Source of the DNA: Bin80 sp964291275
GTDB lineage: Bacteria; Bacteroidota; Rhodothermia; Rhodothermales; Bin80
Assembly: GCA_964291275.2 (NCBI GenBank)
Contig: OZ219800.1
Span: 1,054,001 to 1,118,000, forward strand
DNA length: 64,000 nt
Reading direction: 5' to 3'
How positions within the stretch are numbered: the stretch's first letter is position 1; the number at the start of each line of letters is the position of its first letter. The position numbers and the translations under genes were made by a program. The notes below the pieces were generated by a model. That model did no database searches, was not told where the DNA came from, and was given only the letters and a program-made list of their open reading frames with translations. This document shows, in pieces, positions 10,161 through 19,489 of this stretch.

Positions 10161-10318
10161 GTCTCGCAACAAATAATTTATCCAACCAATTTGTCACACA
10201 ATGCCAGCCGGTTGATGGCGAAAAAACCATGGCTGGAACACGCTGACGATCAACGCCTTTGTCTTAGCCGTTGCCACCATCCAGGAGCCGAACCTTTGAA
10301 CGACACTCTTAGCGTAGC

Positions 10319-12697
10319 ATGCTAGCCGGCGACATAGTTATCGTCCTAGCGATCGTCGTGGTCGCGATCGTCCTTTTCGTCACGGAATGGGTCCGCTACG
10401 ACGGCGTAGCACTCATCGTCCTACTCGCGCTGGCCATCAGCGGTGTGATCCCTATGTCTCGTGCCATTGAGGGGTTTGCGAATCCAGCCGTCGTAACAAT
10501 TGCGGCGGTACTAGTGCTGAGCGGAGGATTATACCGTACGGGCGTTGCAAACCTCCTCGGCACCCAGTTGATGCGCTTTGCCGGAGCTTCCCCGCTGCGC
10601 CTTACCGTAGTCATGATGCTCGCCGCTGGGCTAATGTCCGGCGTGATGAATAACATCGCGGCCACGGCGCTTCTCCTGCCGGTGGTACTCGACATCGCCC
10701 GCCGTCTCGGGATACGTCCTTCCAGACTCCTCATCCCGCTCGCCTTTGCCTCGCTTCTGGGAGGGATGACCACGCTCATTGGAACCGGACCTAATATTCT
10801 CCTCTCAACCATTCTTGAGCGCTCAGGCCAGGGCTCATTTGGGCTCTTCTCATTCACCCCGGTGGGCACGGCCGCACTTGTCCTAGGCATTCTGTATATG
10901 ACCCTGGCCGGACGTCACTTCCTCCCGGACCGACGGACCAAAAGTGACAGGTCAATGACCGAAATCGACCTGCGTGACCGCTACGATCTGGACGAAGCAA
11001 TCTTCTGCTTGCGGGTGCCACAACTCTCGGCACTCAATGGTCGGACCCTAATGCAGACCCACCTTGGGCGTGTCTTAGGAAGTGATCTGCTCGCCGTCCA
11101 CCGACAGGGCCAACTCCTCAGGGCGCCCGAGCCCACGTTTCAGCTACAGGACGGAGACATCCTCGTCTTCGAAGGCTCCCTAGATGCTATGGATGATCTG
11201 AGATCATGGGGACATCTTAAGAAACACGGTGATCCGGAGGATACTCTATGGACTCTGATGAGGGACACCGCAGCCTTCGCGCGGGCCGAAATCGCACAAA
11301 ATTCTCCCCTCGTCGGAAACACTGTATTGGACCTGGATTTCCGCAACCGCTTCCAAGCCCATATCGTAGCCATCGAGCGCGGTGAAAAAATCCGAAGTGC
11401 GTCTCTCCAAGAGATCCGGCTACAAGCGGGTGACACACTGCTCCTGCTTGGACAGAAGGAACAGCTACAACAACTCCGCTACGCGGATGAGTTTATCTCA
11501 ATTGACTGGATTGACACCGAGGCAACCACCCACGAGTATGACCTCGAAAGCTTGCTGATGCAGCTTGAAATACCGGAGGGGTCCAGACTGCACGGGCGCA
11601 CGTTGGCTTCGATTCGTCTCAGCCATGCCTTTGACCTCACGGTCCTCAAAATCCAACGCAGCGAAGAATCGGGCAGAAAAAACATCTTCCTCCCAAGGGC
11701 TTCCGACACTCTCCGATCCGGGGATCGGCTTATTGTGCAAGGAGGTCCAGAAGGTTATGCGGTGTTCCGGGCCCTCCAATTGCTTGAGTCCCACGAAACC
11801 AATGGTCCTTCCATGATAGCAGAATTGGAGTCCGAAGATGTTGGATTCGCAGAGGTCACGCTCGCCCCCACCTCGAACATCGTGGGAAAGACGCTAAGCG
11901 AGATCTTCTTCCGGGATTCTTATGGTCTGACCATCCCCGCGATCTGGCGCAGTGGCGAGATCATTCGCTCCCGTATCCACCTAAGTGAAACGCCGCTCAA
12001 ATTTGGAGACGCGCTCCTTGTCTACGGCCAGCGAAAAAAGATTCAGGCACTGGCGAAGGATACGCGCTTCTTGGTGCTCACGCCCGAACTCAGAGAGGTA
12101 TTCCGGACGCGCCGAGCCCCTCTCGCGGGGGCGATCATGTTCGGTGTCATCCTAGCAGCCTCGCTCAACCTCCTTCCGGTGTACATCGCCGCACTTCTCG
12201 GTGCGCTGCTTATGGTCTTTACAGGGTGCGTGAAGGGGAGCGAAGTGTATAAACTCGTTGAGTGGCGTGTTGTCATCCTGCTAGGTGGAATGTTGGCGCT
12301 TGGACTGGCCATGGAGGAATCTGGCGCTGCCGAACTTCTTGCGCGCGAGGTCATCGGGCGAGCGGCGGACGTAGGTCCCCGATTCCTGATCGCGAGCCTC
12401 TTTCTACTTTGCGCCCTTGCGGCACAATTCATACCCACTTCGGCCGTGGCTGTCCTCGTGGCCCCAATCGCGCTCAGTACCGCGATAGAACTGGATCTCT
12501 CTGCTCAGGCCCTGTTCATGGTCGTAGCCGTGGGCTCGTCGTGCGCATTCTTGACCCCCTTCGGCCACCCTGTGAACCTTCTAGTGATGAGTGTAGGTGG
12601 ATACAAGGTGACAGATTACACGCGCACAGGAGCACCTCTCTTCGTCCTCCTACTTCTCCTCGTCGTCTTCTTTTTGCCCTTGGTATGGCCGATATGA
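10319..12697 (+). CDS. SLC13-family permease with TrkA-C domains
   Basis: A 792-aa inner-membrane transporter. Seen: hydrophobic helices at about residues 1-200 and 590-790 flank a soluble central region with repeated RCK_C/TrkA-C modules (ESLLMQLEIPEGSRLHGRTL, FAEVTLAPTSNIVGKTL, GDALLVYGQRKKIQAL). The motif NNIAATALLLPVV and its C-terminal counterpart FIPTSAVAVLVAPIALS are the paired re-entrant SNT-like segments of the DASS/SLC13 group. Likely substrates are dicarboxylate, sulfate or a similar anion with Na+, gated by a ligand bound to the TrkA-C domains (family knowledge). It is a single gene; the sugar genes end about 160 bp before it. Confidence 0.9.
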   Translation: MLAGDIVIVLAIVVVAIVLFVTEWVRYDGVALIVLLALAISGVIPMSRAIEGFANPAVVTIAAVLVLSGGLYRTGVANLLGTQLMRFAGASPLRLTVVMMLAAGLMSGVMNNIAATALLLPVVLDIARRLGIRPSRLLIPLAFASLLGGMTTLIGTGPNILLSTILERSGQGSFGLFSFTPVGTAALVLGILYMTLAGRHFLPDRRTKSDRSMTEIDLRDRYDLDEAIFCLRVPQLSALNGRTLMQTHLGRVLGSDLLAVHRQGQLLRAPEPTFQLQDGDILVFEGSLDAMDDLRSWGHLKKHGDPEDTLWTLMRDTAAFARAEIAQNSPLVGNTVLDLDFRNRFQAHIVAIERGEKIRSASLQEIRLQAGDTLLLLGQKEQLQQLRYADEFISIDWIDTEATTHEYDLESLLMQLEIPEGSRLHGRTLASIRLSHAFDLTVLKIQRSEESGRKNIFLPRASDTLRSGDRLIVQGGPEGYAVFRALQLLESHETNGPSMIAELESEDVGFAEVTLAPTSNIVGKTLSEIFFRDSYGLTIPAIWRSGEIIRSRIHLSETPLKFGDALLVYGQRKKIQALAKDTRFLVLTPELREVFRTRRAPLAGAIMFGVILAASLNLLPVYIAALLGALLMVFTGCVKGSEVYKLVEWRVVILLGGMLALGLAMEESGAAELLAREVIGRAADVGPRFLIASLFLLCALAAQFIPTSAVAVLVAPIALSTAIELDLSAQALFMVVAVGSSCAFLTPFGHPVNLLVMSVGGYKVTDYTRTGAPLFVLLLLLVVFFLPLVWPI

Positions 12698-12991
12698 GGC
12701 CGGACTGGGTGCTACATTATTCAAGGCCTGTTACATCACAAGTGTCGCACAAATAAACTTTGCGCGACATTTGATCACGCGGACGTATCAATGGTTGGGC
12801 ATTAGCCCTGTACCAATCCTCCGTTTGAATATTTTGAGACCAGAGCTCTGTTCTACCTGTCTAGCGACAAGTAAAGTTTTGCTGTATCCCTTCGAGAGCC
12901 CACAGTGACTCGGGTATGCTTGTGTTTGGTCGGAACTTCACATCGCACGACTTACACCCGCTACACTATTGCCAGTTAGCCTGACGCACCA

Positions 12992-13717
12992 CTACCTAAA
13001 CTCTGGTAGTTCGTAGTGCAGAATCAATGGCGCGGGCCGGTGATAGATAGCATACAGATCTAGCCCGTCCGATGACACACTGATTGCCAATGCTCCATGG
13101 TCTATGTTTAGTACAGCTAAGGGAACACCCGACCACGAGAAAACAATCACAGTTTCGGATGGAGGACTTATCCAAGAACTATTCATTATATCCTCCATTG
13201 TCTGGCCTGAATACAGGGCGAAGATCAAATCATTGGTTACGGTGACATCGACATAACTCTTGATAGTTTCGTCATCTAGGGAGAGTCATGTATTATCACC
13301 TTCGTCATCACTATGCAACGTGTACACCGGTTCGTCAAACCCCGGACCACGAATAACGTGAAGAATTCCCTCAGTGTCATATATCTCAATCAAATCTGTA
13401 TTCTGCGATACAACAGCAATTCGGCTTCCATTGGCATTTGTCTGTACTCGTGCCTCATAAGCATGCTGACGTACCGGAATCGGAACTTTAGCTTCGCCCG
13501 GCGGATGTGCGCCAATAAACCGCCCAAATGAACCGTCAGGGCCGTATAAGGCCAACCTCCCGTCTTCATACATGCCCACAGAGGCTATACTGTCGCCTCT
13601 GATCCAAGTAGGCCCCATCGGGGGGCCCGTGGTCTGAAGGCGAATACTGTGCCCTGTCAACGAGTCACCATCAAAGAAATGCATGGTTCTATCGGAGAAC
13701 TCAAAAAGCCAACCACT
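12992..13717 (-). pseudogene. Remnant of a six-bladed beta-propeller protein
   Basis: Two pieces on the minus strand are in the same frame and separated by one TGA at 13286-13288 (reading ..HSDDEGDNT* then LSLDDETIKSY). Joined, they read as propeller blades: GWLFEFSDRTMHFFDGDSL, FGRFIGAHPPGE, LIEIYDTEGILHVIRGPG, and the end LYAIYHRPAPLILHYELPEF. The N-terminal half is missing; sensible propeller sequence stops near 13717, where the zinc-ribbon gene begins on the other strand. This resembles, but does not duplicate, the intact propeller gene at 49.5 kb. Nonsense mutation plus truncation make it a pseudogene. Confidence 0.7.
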
Positions 13718-14395
13718 TTCACTAATCAGTGCCCCCGGTGCGGGGCAACCAAGCGTGCTCGCTTCCGTCTATGCAACGACTGCTGGACCGCCCTGATGCG
13801 AACCGATGAATGCGGCTGCGGAGCGACCAAGCAGGTGCGTCACAATTTCTGCAACGACTGCTGGACCGAGCGCAGGCAGAGTGACCAGTGCACCTTCTGC
13901 GGAGCTCCGAAGGAGCGGGAGCGGCTTTATTGCGAAACCTGCTGTATCCCGGTGAAACAGAGCAACCAATGCGGCTGCGGAGCGGCAAAGGACCCCGGCC
14001 ATTATTCGTGCAGGGACTGTCTCATAGCCGACCGGATCGACCGGAGCAGGGCGAGCGACCAATGCGGCTGCGGAGCGACCAAGAAAGCGGGAGTGCTCCG
14101 CTGCCATGACTGCTGGACCGAGCTCAGACAGAGCGATAAATGTAGGTGCGGGGCGGCAAAGAATCCCGGCTGTTATGAATGCCTGGGCTGCGCCACGGCG
14201 GGCACACGGTGCCACTGCGGAGCAACCAAGAAACTGGGATTTATCCGCTGCCCGGAATGCTACCTGAAAAAGAAGGCCAAACAGAAAGCCAGGGCCGGCA
14301 TACAGACGAAGCTGAAGCCAAAGCCCCCGCGAAAGCGGCGAAGGCGCATGACCGCCGCGCAACTGGCCGCCAGACGGGCGGAGGGCCTCTTCTAA
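13679..14395 (+). CDS. Tandem zinc-ribbon repeat protein with basic tail
   Basis: An unrecognised protein of about 238 aa. Seen: about seven tandem units of the form CGCGATK-x6-8-CxDCW, each with two Cys pairs (CPRCGATK..CNDCW, CGCGATK..CNDCW, CTFCGAPK..CETC, CGCGAAK..CRDC, CGCGATK..CHDCW, CRCGAAK..CLGC, CHCGATK..CPEC). The last 50 residues are highly basic (KPPRKRRRRMTAAQLAARRAE). This fits a nucleic-acid-binding zinc-ribbon array. The start is uncertain: it lies antisense to the propeller remnant, with no good ribosome site, so the true 5' end may have been replaced. The stop codon lies inside motif A. It could be a cassette gene. Confidence 0.6.
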   Translation: MHGSIGELKKPTTFTNQCPRCGATKRARFRLCNDCWTALMRTDECGCGATKQVRHNFCNDCWTERRQSDQCTFCGAPKERERLYCETCCIPVKQSNQCGCGAAKDPGHYSCRDCLIADRIDRSRASDQCGCGATKKAGVLRCHDCWTELRQSDKCRCGAAKNPGCYECLGCATAGTRCHCGATKKLGFIRCPECYLKKKAKQKARAGIQTKLKPKPPRKRRRRMTAAQLAARRAEGLF

Positions 14396-15312
14396 TTTTG
14401 CCCGGAGCGCACTAAGACACGTAGAGTCAAGGGGCCGGCGCGGTGCTCTTAGGGTCCTGTGGCAATTCCATCGCTTTCGCTTTGGCCCTCAGTCAGGCTC
14501 CCGTAAGTCGTCTCCGGCCCCCTGCTCTCCGAACCGGGCGTGCGGGTTTCCCGCACCCGGCTCTCCAGGTGGATCATGCGGCTCGTACTCGGATTACCAT
14601 GCCTCAGTACAGTCCTGCCTGTTATGCAGACAATGGCACATTGCCTGCGGACAGACCAACTTCGCATGACATGCGGACGGGCCTCGCTACGCCCCGCCAG
14701 CACCGTCGCCTTGACGATCCCTTCACTTATGCATGTGCAGATGCCGGACGCACTGACATTTTCCCAGATATTAGGCGTTGCCATTTTCCGATGCCCTTTG
14801 TCCTTATTATCTGCCCTCCAACCCTGCGGTCCCTTTCCTCAACAGGCGTTACCCCGCGTCTACGGTACTACGGACCACTCCGCCACCCTGACGGCCCGGC
14901 CTGCTCCTTACGGAGTTCCGGTTGCCGTGTGCCTCAGCACCGACAGGGCTTCCCGTGTTGCTACTTCCCTGATCTTCCATGCGTGCCAGCGCCAGTACCC
15001 CGGTGAGCCGTTCTGGTGCGCTTGTCGCTCGCTTCCCAAAACGTGCCAGTCTTCCCCATATGACCGGAAGGTCGACACTCACATTGATCGTTTCGAGGCC
15101 TGCTCGACGTTTACTGCACGTTCCGGCCCGCATGGTCGCTAAGCTACTCGCGTAGCCCGTTAAACCTCAGTGCTTCATATCATTTCGTTACCTCCATAAT
15201 ACGCTAAGGCCGCTACCAACCGGAGCGACAGGTGTTGGGCGGGATTCGCACCCGCCACAGGAAAGCGCCTTTCCACGGCGCACGATCAAACGGAATCTAG
15301 GCAAAATTAGAC
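14392..15312. repeat. Motif A copy 1 (attC-like inverted repeat), split by a group II intron
   Basis: The left arm TCTAATTTTGCCCGGAGCGC ends at 14420 and the right half, from GATCAAACGG to GCAAAATTAGACG, resumes at 15284. The arms TCTAATTTTGCC and GGCAAAATTAGA are complementary. It overlaps the stop of the zinc-ribbon gene. Copy 3 at 26553 shows the uninterrupted element. Confidence 0.7.
14421..15283 (-). ncRNA. ORF-less group II intron, copy 1
   Basis: An 863-nt element on the minus strand. Seen: the 5' end is GTGCGCC, matching the GUGYG consensus, and the 3' end CTCTAC matches the AY ending. Domain V lies at 14531-14563, starting GAGCCGGGTGCGG, with a GAAA tetraloop, and ending GCCCGGTTC; it carries the AGC triad. 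A long linker and domain VI follow. The 5' part (GGAGGTAACGAAATGATATG, GGCGGAGTGGTCCGTAGTAC) looks like bacterial group II domain I-IV sequence. No reverse transcriptase reading frame is present, so movement needs an enzyme supplied elsewhere. It lies antisense to the zinc-ribbon gene. Confidence 0.82.
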
Positions 15313-15740
15313 GCCGTTTCTTAGGGCAAAAGAGGCCCTGAAATAGCCTCGGAGCCTCGCGGAGCCTGTCCGGAGCAAAGCAGGGGCAAAGTAGCCCTGA
15401 AACCGCCTCCCGGAATGGCGGAGCCTGTCCAGGACAGACCGGAACAAAGTAGGCCCTGAAATCGCCTCCCGGAATGGCGGAGCCTGTCCAGGACAGACCG
15501 GGGCAAAGTAGGCCCTGAAATGGCCTCCCGGCCTGGCGGAGCCTGTCCCGGAGCAAGCCGGAGCAAAGTAGGCCCTGAAATAGCCTCCCGGAATGTCAAA
15601 GCCTGTCCGGAGCAAGGCAGGCACAAAGTAGGCCGGAAATGGCCGCCCGGCCTGTCAAAGCCTCGCCAGGGCAAACCGGAGCAAAGTAGACGCTGAAATA
15701 GCCTCGGAGCCTGTCAAAGCCTGTCCAGGACAAAGCAGGC
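15310..15740. repeat. Motif C: seven imperfect ~59-bp tandem repeats
   Basis: The segment CCCTGAAATAGCCTCCCGG recurs at spacings of 58-60 bp (anchor CTGAAA or equivalent near 15338, 15397, 15455, 15514, 15574, 15633, 15692). Units include a short palindrome CTGTCCAGGACAG and a GCAAAGTAGG segment. Open frames across it on the minus strand are repeat translations, not genes. Single or partial units recur at 20.4-20.7 kb and 25.87-25.94 kb. Confidence 0.85.
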
Positions 15741-15745
15741 GTCAG

Positions 15746-15819
15746 CCGCGATCGCGGTTCAGCTGCGCAACATTCGGCCATTTATAGCGGATAATGGCCG
15801 AGTACCAGGACTGGCCATA
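15746..15819 (+). promoter_or_regulatory. Motif D copy 1: palindromic upstream block
   Basis: Two nested inverted repeats, CCGCGATCGCGG and TCGGCCATTTAT..ATAATGGCCGA, then TACCAGGACTGGCCATA. The same block precedes the wHTH gene at 25945-26018. Conserved position upstream of cargo genes suggests an operator, promoter or recombinase site (inference). Confidence 0.5.
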
Positions 15820-15845
15820 AGCCGGAAGCGTCCGGGCGGCGCCCC

Positions 15846-15884
15846 AACTATTCCGGCCCCCGCGATTTGCCGTAGCGCAGGCGG
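15846..15884. repeat. Motif B copy 1 (recombinase 3'-end repeat)
   Basis: AACTATTCCGG followed by about 28 bp matching the 3' end of the tyrosine recombinase gene at 28.7 kb. On the minus strand it still reads RLRYGKSRGPE and a TAG stop. It lies about 125 bp before the lipoprotein start. Confidence 0.75.
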
Positions 15885-16010
15885 CCCCGGACAGATTTCG
15901 CCAGGCAGGGCAAAGTAGGCGCCCAAATGACCTGATCGAACTTGCCCCCAGGGCGAACCACCGCGCATAACATAACGATGCGTATCTTGGGGGTACCTAC
16001 ACAAACTCAC

Positions 16011-17850
16011 ATGAAGCTGAAAAACGCTAATAGATCAACGGGCAGCAGCAGGTGGGGCCTCCTTACGCTGGCCGTTTGCGGCCTGTTGGTACTCACCCAA
16101 TGCGATAGCGGCATTGATCCGTACGTAGAGCCGCCGCCCTCTGAAACGGACCTTCCCCAGCGAGTAGAGGCCGTCCAGGCGTGGTACAAAACCGCGTTAG
16201 CGGAGGATACAGAACGCGCCCGTGAAGCTGCCGGAGGGGGCCGCAGGAAAGATTACCGAGGATAGCACACTGGCCGCGATGCTCGATGCGATGGTGCGCG
16301 CGTATCCGCCGGACTGGGATCATATGGAGACCTGGGACAATGGGGCCGGGGGCTATTATGCCGCGACTACACTAGGTCCAGAAACAAGCAGCCCCTCTGA
16401 TCCCAATGTGTCGGTCGTCCGAACGCTGGTTGCGGACGTGGACGAAGACGGACGGATACTATCGGGGCGCCTGGTTGAGTTTGTCGCGCCCGACCTGTAC
16501 GCGTCCGAGTTCAGGGATTACGTGGTGCAGTGGCTCTCGGGAGACTTTGACAGTATGCGGATAGTGGTGCCGGAGTACACAATCGGGTATGCTTCCACGC
16601 AGGCCTTCGTGTATGAGCCAGGGCAGACGCCCGAACCGGTAGAGATGGAACTGGAGGAATGGGCCGGGATGGGCAAGACGAATACAGAGAGGGGGATTTG
16701 TTGGATTGTCAAGCTATATGACTTCTTTTGCAGGACGGACGACGAGGGTGTGCGTACTGATTGTTACCGTAGCCCTACTGGCTATAGGATTACCTGCGTC
16801 TGCATTTCCGGCTGCGGGGATGACGATGACGGCGGAGGCGGCGGGGATGACGGAGGCGATGACGACGGATGCCCGAATGGATGCGGTGACGACACAGGCG
16901 GCGGTGATGATGATGACGACGATGATCCCGAAGATGAGATCACGTTTGAGATGGCGTGCGCCCCGCAGAGTGTTCCCCGCGGTGGAAAAGTATCCTGTGC
17001 CGCCATCGTAACTACCCCCGAAGGCATGGATAAGCAGAGGCATCAGTTTGACTGGTCGTCGTCGATAGACTCTGATATCAGGGATAAGGCTGCCACGAAG
17101 TCCGAAACGCATACAAATCCCACTAGCACGTGGAGCGGCGTGGCAACCGCAAATGCAAAGATCACGGTTCTCATAGGGGAAGAGAAATTTGAGAGTGATG
17201 TAACCGTAACGGCCCGGAGCGATTTTGCGCCTTCCGACGAGATAAAAGCAGATGTGAAGTATACGGATAGGCCGCGCCCCCTTGGTCTTAATGGCTTTTA
17301 TGAGCCGAAGATAACGAGTAGCCCGGCCCCGGCGGAAGGCACGGGCCCCTGGGGCGGGACCTACTACATAGCCGGGCGTGCTGGATTTTCTTCCGAAATT
17401 CACATTTTGAACGACCTTTTGGACGACGGGCCTAAATATGATTTCCCTGGAGGCGTCCCCGACAACGTGTGTCCTTCAGCTGCGGTCCTAGCTGAGGAGC
17501 CGCAATCCTACGCCAGCGTTAACGCGCATTGCGGTACTTCGGGCGGATTCGGGACAATGCAAAGTAGAATGCTCCAGCACGAACGTGGGCACGAACAAAG
17601 TTTCAATGCTTGCCTGGCCGAAACGACCGTCTTTACGACACTAGAGCCGTTTGTCAGTTCGGATAAAAGCAAGATTGATGAGGCCTTCAAAAAATGGGAT
17701 GAATTCGAGGACGACTTAAATGAAGCGACCGCGTACTCGCGGGGGTTCTCCGGTGTGAGGAGTTGGTGGTTTCGCCGCGATGATAGTTGGGGGAGAGGTC
17801 TAACAGTAATACAGCCACACGGCTCTGGCAGTAGGCATAAGTGCGACTAA
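16011..17850 (+). CDS. Frameshifted lipoprotein with HExxH metalloprotease-like motif
   Basis: The N-terminal 70 codons, from ATG 16011, give a lipoprotein signal (GLLTLAVCGLLVLTQC, lipobox LTQC). They run into a GGAGGGGGCC tract at 16233-16242, after which the sensible frame is the one opening at 16222. Removing one G gives a continuous protein of about 612 aa (..REAAGGAAGKITED..). Further on are an Asp/Gly-rich low-complexity linker (about 16816-16935), an Ig-like region (PQSVPRGGKVSCAAIV), and QHERGHEQSF at 17575-17604 with an HExxH zinc-binding motif. The C-terminus is Cys/His rich. A secreted metalloprotease is possible (inference). The shift may be a sequencing error, a true mutation, or a phase-variable G tract. 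Confidence 0.65.
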
Positions 17851-17940
17851 ACACAAAAGGTGAAAAAATGAAAAATCTGATTATGTTGATGGCCCTTCTG
17901 ATTCCGGGCGTTGCCCTGGCGCAGGAGGCGGACGAGACCA
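17842..17940 (+). repeat. Shared leader module, copy 1
   Basis: The 5' untranslated sequence GACTAAACACAAAAGGTGA, then the start codon and signal-peptide codons (MKNLIMLMALLIPGVALAQ), recur nearly unchanged at 18680-18765 and, on the minus strand, at 28520-28645. Downstream proteins differ in family. The AAAAGGTG before the ATG is the ribosome site. Confidence 0.75.
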
Positions 17941-18650
17941 ACGCGGCCAAGCAAGCGCGTGGCATGATCTTTGTGACGAACGAGAACGGTTCGGTGCAGC
18001 CGGTCTACCCTACGCCGCAACTGGCACAGGAGGCCCTGGACGACATACGGACAGAAAAAGGATGGGGTGCGGGAACTGCGAAGGTGTTGCTTCGGCAGAT
18101 TGGCCGACCGCTGCCCGCCGCGGAACTTGACGCACTGGCGGACGCACTGGCAAGGCTTATACTGGAAAGCTCTTCAAGGAAAGTAGCCTACGATGCCCTC
18201 ACTGTTTTGCGGTGGGCGGCGTATGAGGGAACTTCCGGCTCCGAGATTCCGTATGTGCGCGGGCTTGATCTATTGATCCAAGTGTACGAGGCCCTGGACG
18301 GCACCGAAGCCGTTGATGCCGAGGACCTTTGGTACGCGATAATCGGTGCCGGAGGTGAGGATTATGTCATGAACCTGTTCGCGTCAAGTGAGCGGCCCGA
18401 GGCGCCGTGTTCGATACAGCCCTACACTCCGAATATAACGTATTGGGCTGGATCTGGACAAGAACCGGTACAAGAACCGGCAGGCCCTCCCCCGGGGGGA
18501 TGGTGTCCGAACGTGTCGCAATGGTGCGAGCTGGGTTTTGCGCTTGGCATTAGTAAGGTTGAGGGAGTAGATCTGAAGCATGTTCTTTCGATCTGCAATA
18601 AAAGCTTGAAGGTGGAGGACGGCAAGTTACAGCTCGGGATATACTGGTAA
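17868..18650 (+). CDS. Secreted hypothetical protein, paralogue 1
   Basis: A 260-aa exported protein of unknown family. Start ATG 17868 is chosen over the upstream GTG 17841 because AAAAGGTG precedes it and the signal peptide MKNLIMLMALLIPGVALAQ begins there. Seen: a mature helical domain (AAELDALADALARLILES, VRGLDLLIQVYEALDGTEAV), then a Pro-rich segment and four conserved Cys near the C-terminus (CSIQP, WCPNVSQWCELG, SICNKS). It is clearly paralogous to the next gene, sharing PTPQ, YEALDGTEAV, NLFASSE and QWCE. It follows the lipoprotein gene by 17 bases, so an operon is likely. A hairpin GCACCC..GGGTGC lies between the two paralogues. Confidence 0.8.
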   Translation: MKNLIMLMALLIPGVALAQEADETNAAKQARGMIFVTNENGSVQPVYPTPQLAQEALDDIRTEKGWGAGTAKVLLRQIGRPLPAAELDALADALARLILESSSRKVAYDALTVLRWAAYEGTSGSEIPYVRGLDLLIQVYEALDGTEAVDAEDLWYAIIGAGGEDYVMNLFASSERPEAPCSIQPYTPNITYWAGSGQEPVQEPAGPPPGGWCPNVSQWCELGFALGISKVEGVDLKHVLSICNKSLKVEDGKLQLGIYW

Positions 18651-18704
18651 GCCGCACCCGTCCAGGCAGGGCCTTGGGTGCAACTAAACACAAGAGGTGA
18701 CAAA

Positions 18705-19481
18705 ATGAAAAATCTGGTTTTATTGATGGCCTTCCTGATCCCGGGCGTTGCCCTGGCACAGGAGGCGTACGATCCTGACGCGCACGAGAAGTTCTTTGTA
18801 TTTGTAGAAGACGACCACGGCAATCTTAGAACCGTTATCCCGACGCCGCAATTTGCCTTGGAGAGCATACAGGCACAGAAAAGATGGGGAGGAAGCGCTG
18901 CGGAGATGATTCTCGGGCAAGTGGATGAGCAACGTTTCGTGTCCGCCGCGGAGCTGGATGCGTTTGCCGACGATCTGGGCAGGCTTATACTGGAAACCCC
19001 CTCGTCTAAAGTCGCGAGGAAGGTCAAGTTTCTTTTGCAGACGGCGGCGTATGAGCGCGCGGCGGAGGTGTTGATTAACGTGTACGAGGCAATGGATGGC
19101 ACCGAAGCCGTTCCAAAAAGGGACGTATTGTACTCAATACTTGATGCAGGAGTAGGAGGTGCGGGTGAAGCTTATGTCAGAAATCTGTTTGCGTCAAGCG
19201 AACCGCCGGAGAAACCGTGCTGGCTTCCGCCAGTATGGATAATGCCTGGCGAAGAACAGGAACCAGAGCCTCCCAAAGAGGAACATTGTCCGTACAAAAC
19301 GCAGTGGTGCGAAGTGGGCACCTTGCTGATACAGAGGGAAAGAATAGCGTTAGCAACAGGATATGCGGAATATAGTCCGTTTAAGGCGGGGGTAGACCCA
19401 GACCTTGTTTTCCCGCTATGCGACCAAAGCATGGAGAAGGATAGCAACGGTGACTGGGGTCTATACCCAGTCCGCCACTAA
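18705..19481 (+). CDS. Secreted hypothetical protein, paralogue 2
   Basis: A 258-aa exported paralogue of the preceding gene. Start ATG 18705 has AAGAGGTGA upstream and opens the signal peptide MKNLVLLMAFLIPGVALAQ. Shared features are VIPTPQFAL, AAELDAFADDLGRLILE, NVYEAMDGTEAV, YVRNLFASSEPPEKPC and QWCEVG with the same Cys spacing. The signal peptide and untranslated leader are more alike than the mature parts, which suggests exchange or strong constraint of the leader. It ends shortly before motif A copy 2, matching the arrangement gene-then-motif A seen for the zinc-ribbon gene. Confidence 0.8.
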   Translation: MKNLVLLMAFLIPGVALAQEAYDPDAHEKFFVFVEDDHGNLRTVIPTPQFALESIQAQKRWGGSAAEMILGQVDEQRFVSAAELDAFADDLGRLILETPSSKVARKVKFLLQTAAYERAAEVLINVYEAMDGTEAVPKRDVLYSILDAGVGGAGEAYVRNLFASSEPPEKPCWLPPVWIMPGEEQEPEPPKEEHCPYKTQWCEVGTLLIQRERIALATGYAEYSPFKAGVDPDLVFPLCDQSMEKDSNGDWGLYPVRH

Positions 19482-19489
19482 GGCCGGTC

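Noticed and set aside
14443..15142. Proteins of 187 and 200 aa across the intron copies
   Set aside because: They run antisense or across structured intron RNA including domain V and are simply repeated because the intron is repeated.
15310..15740. Possible CRISPR array
   Set aside because: Units are contiguous 58-60 bp imperfect tandem repeats with no constant repeat/variable spacer alternation, and no cas genes are present.
15188..15781. Several minus-strand frames of 61-122 aa rich in GPTL and LDRLRHSG
   Set aside because: They are translations of the 59-bp tandem repeat in three frames; the same phrases recur in all of them and no start context is present.
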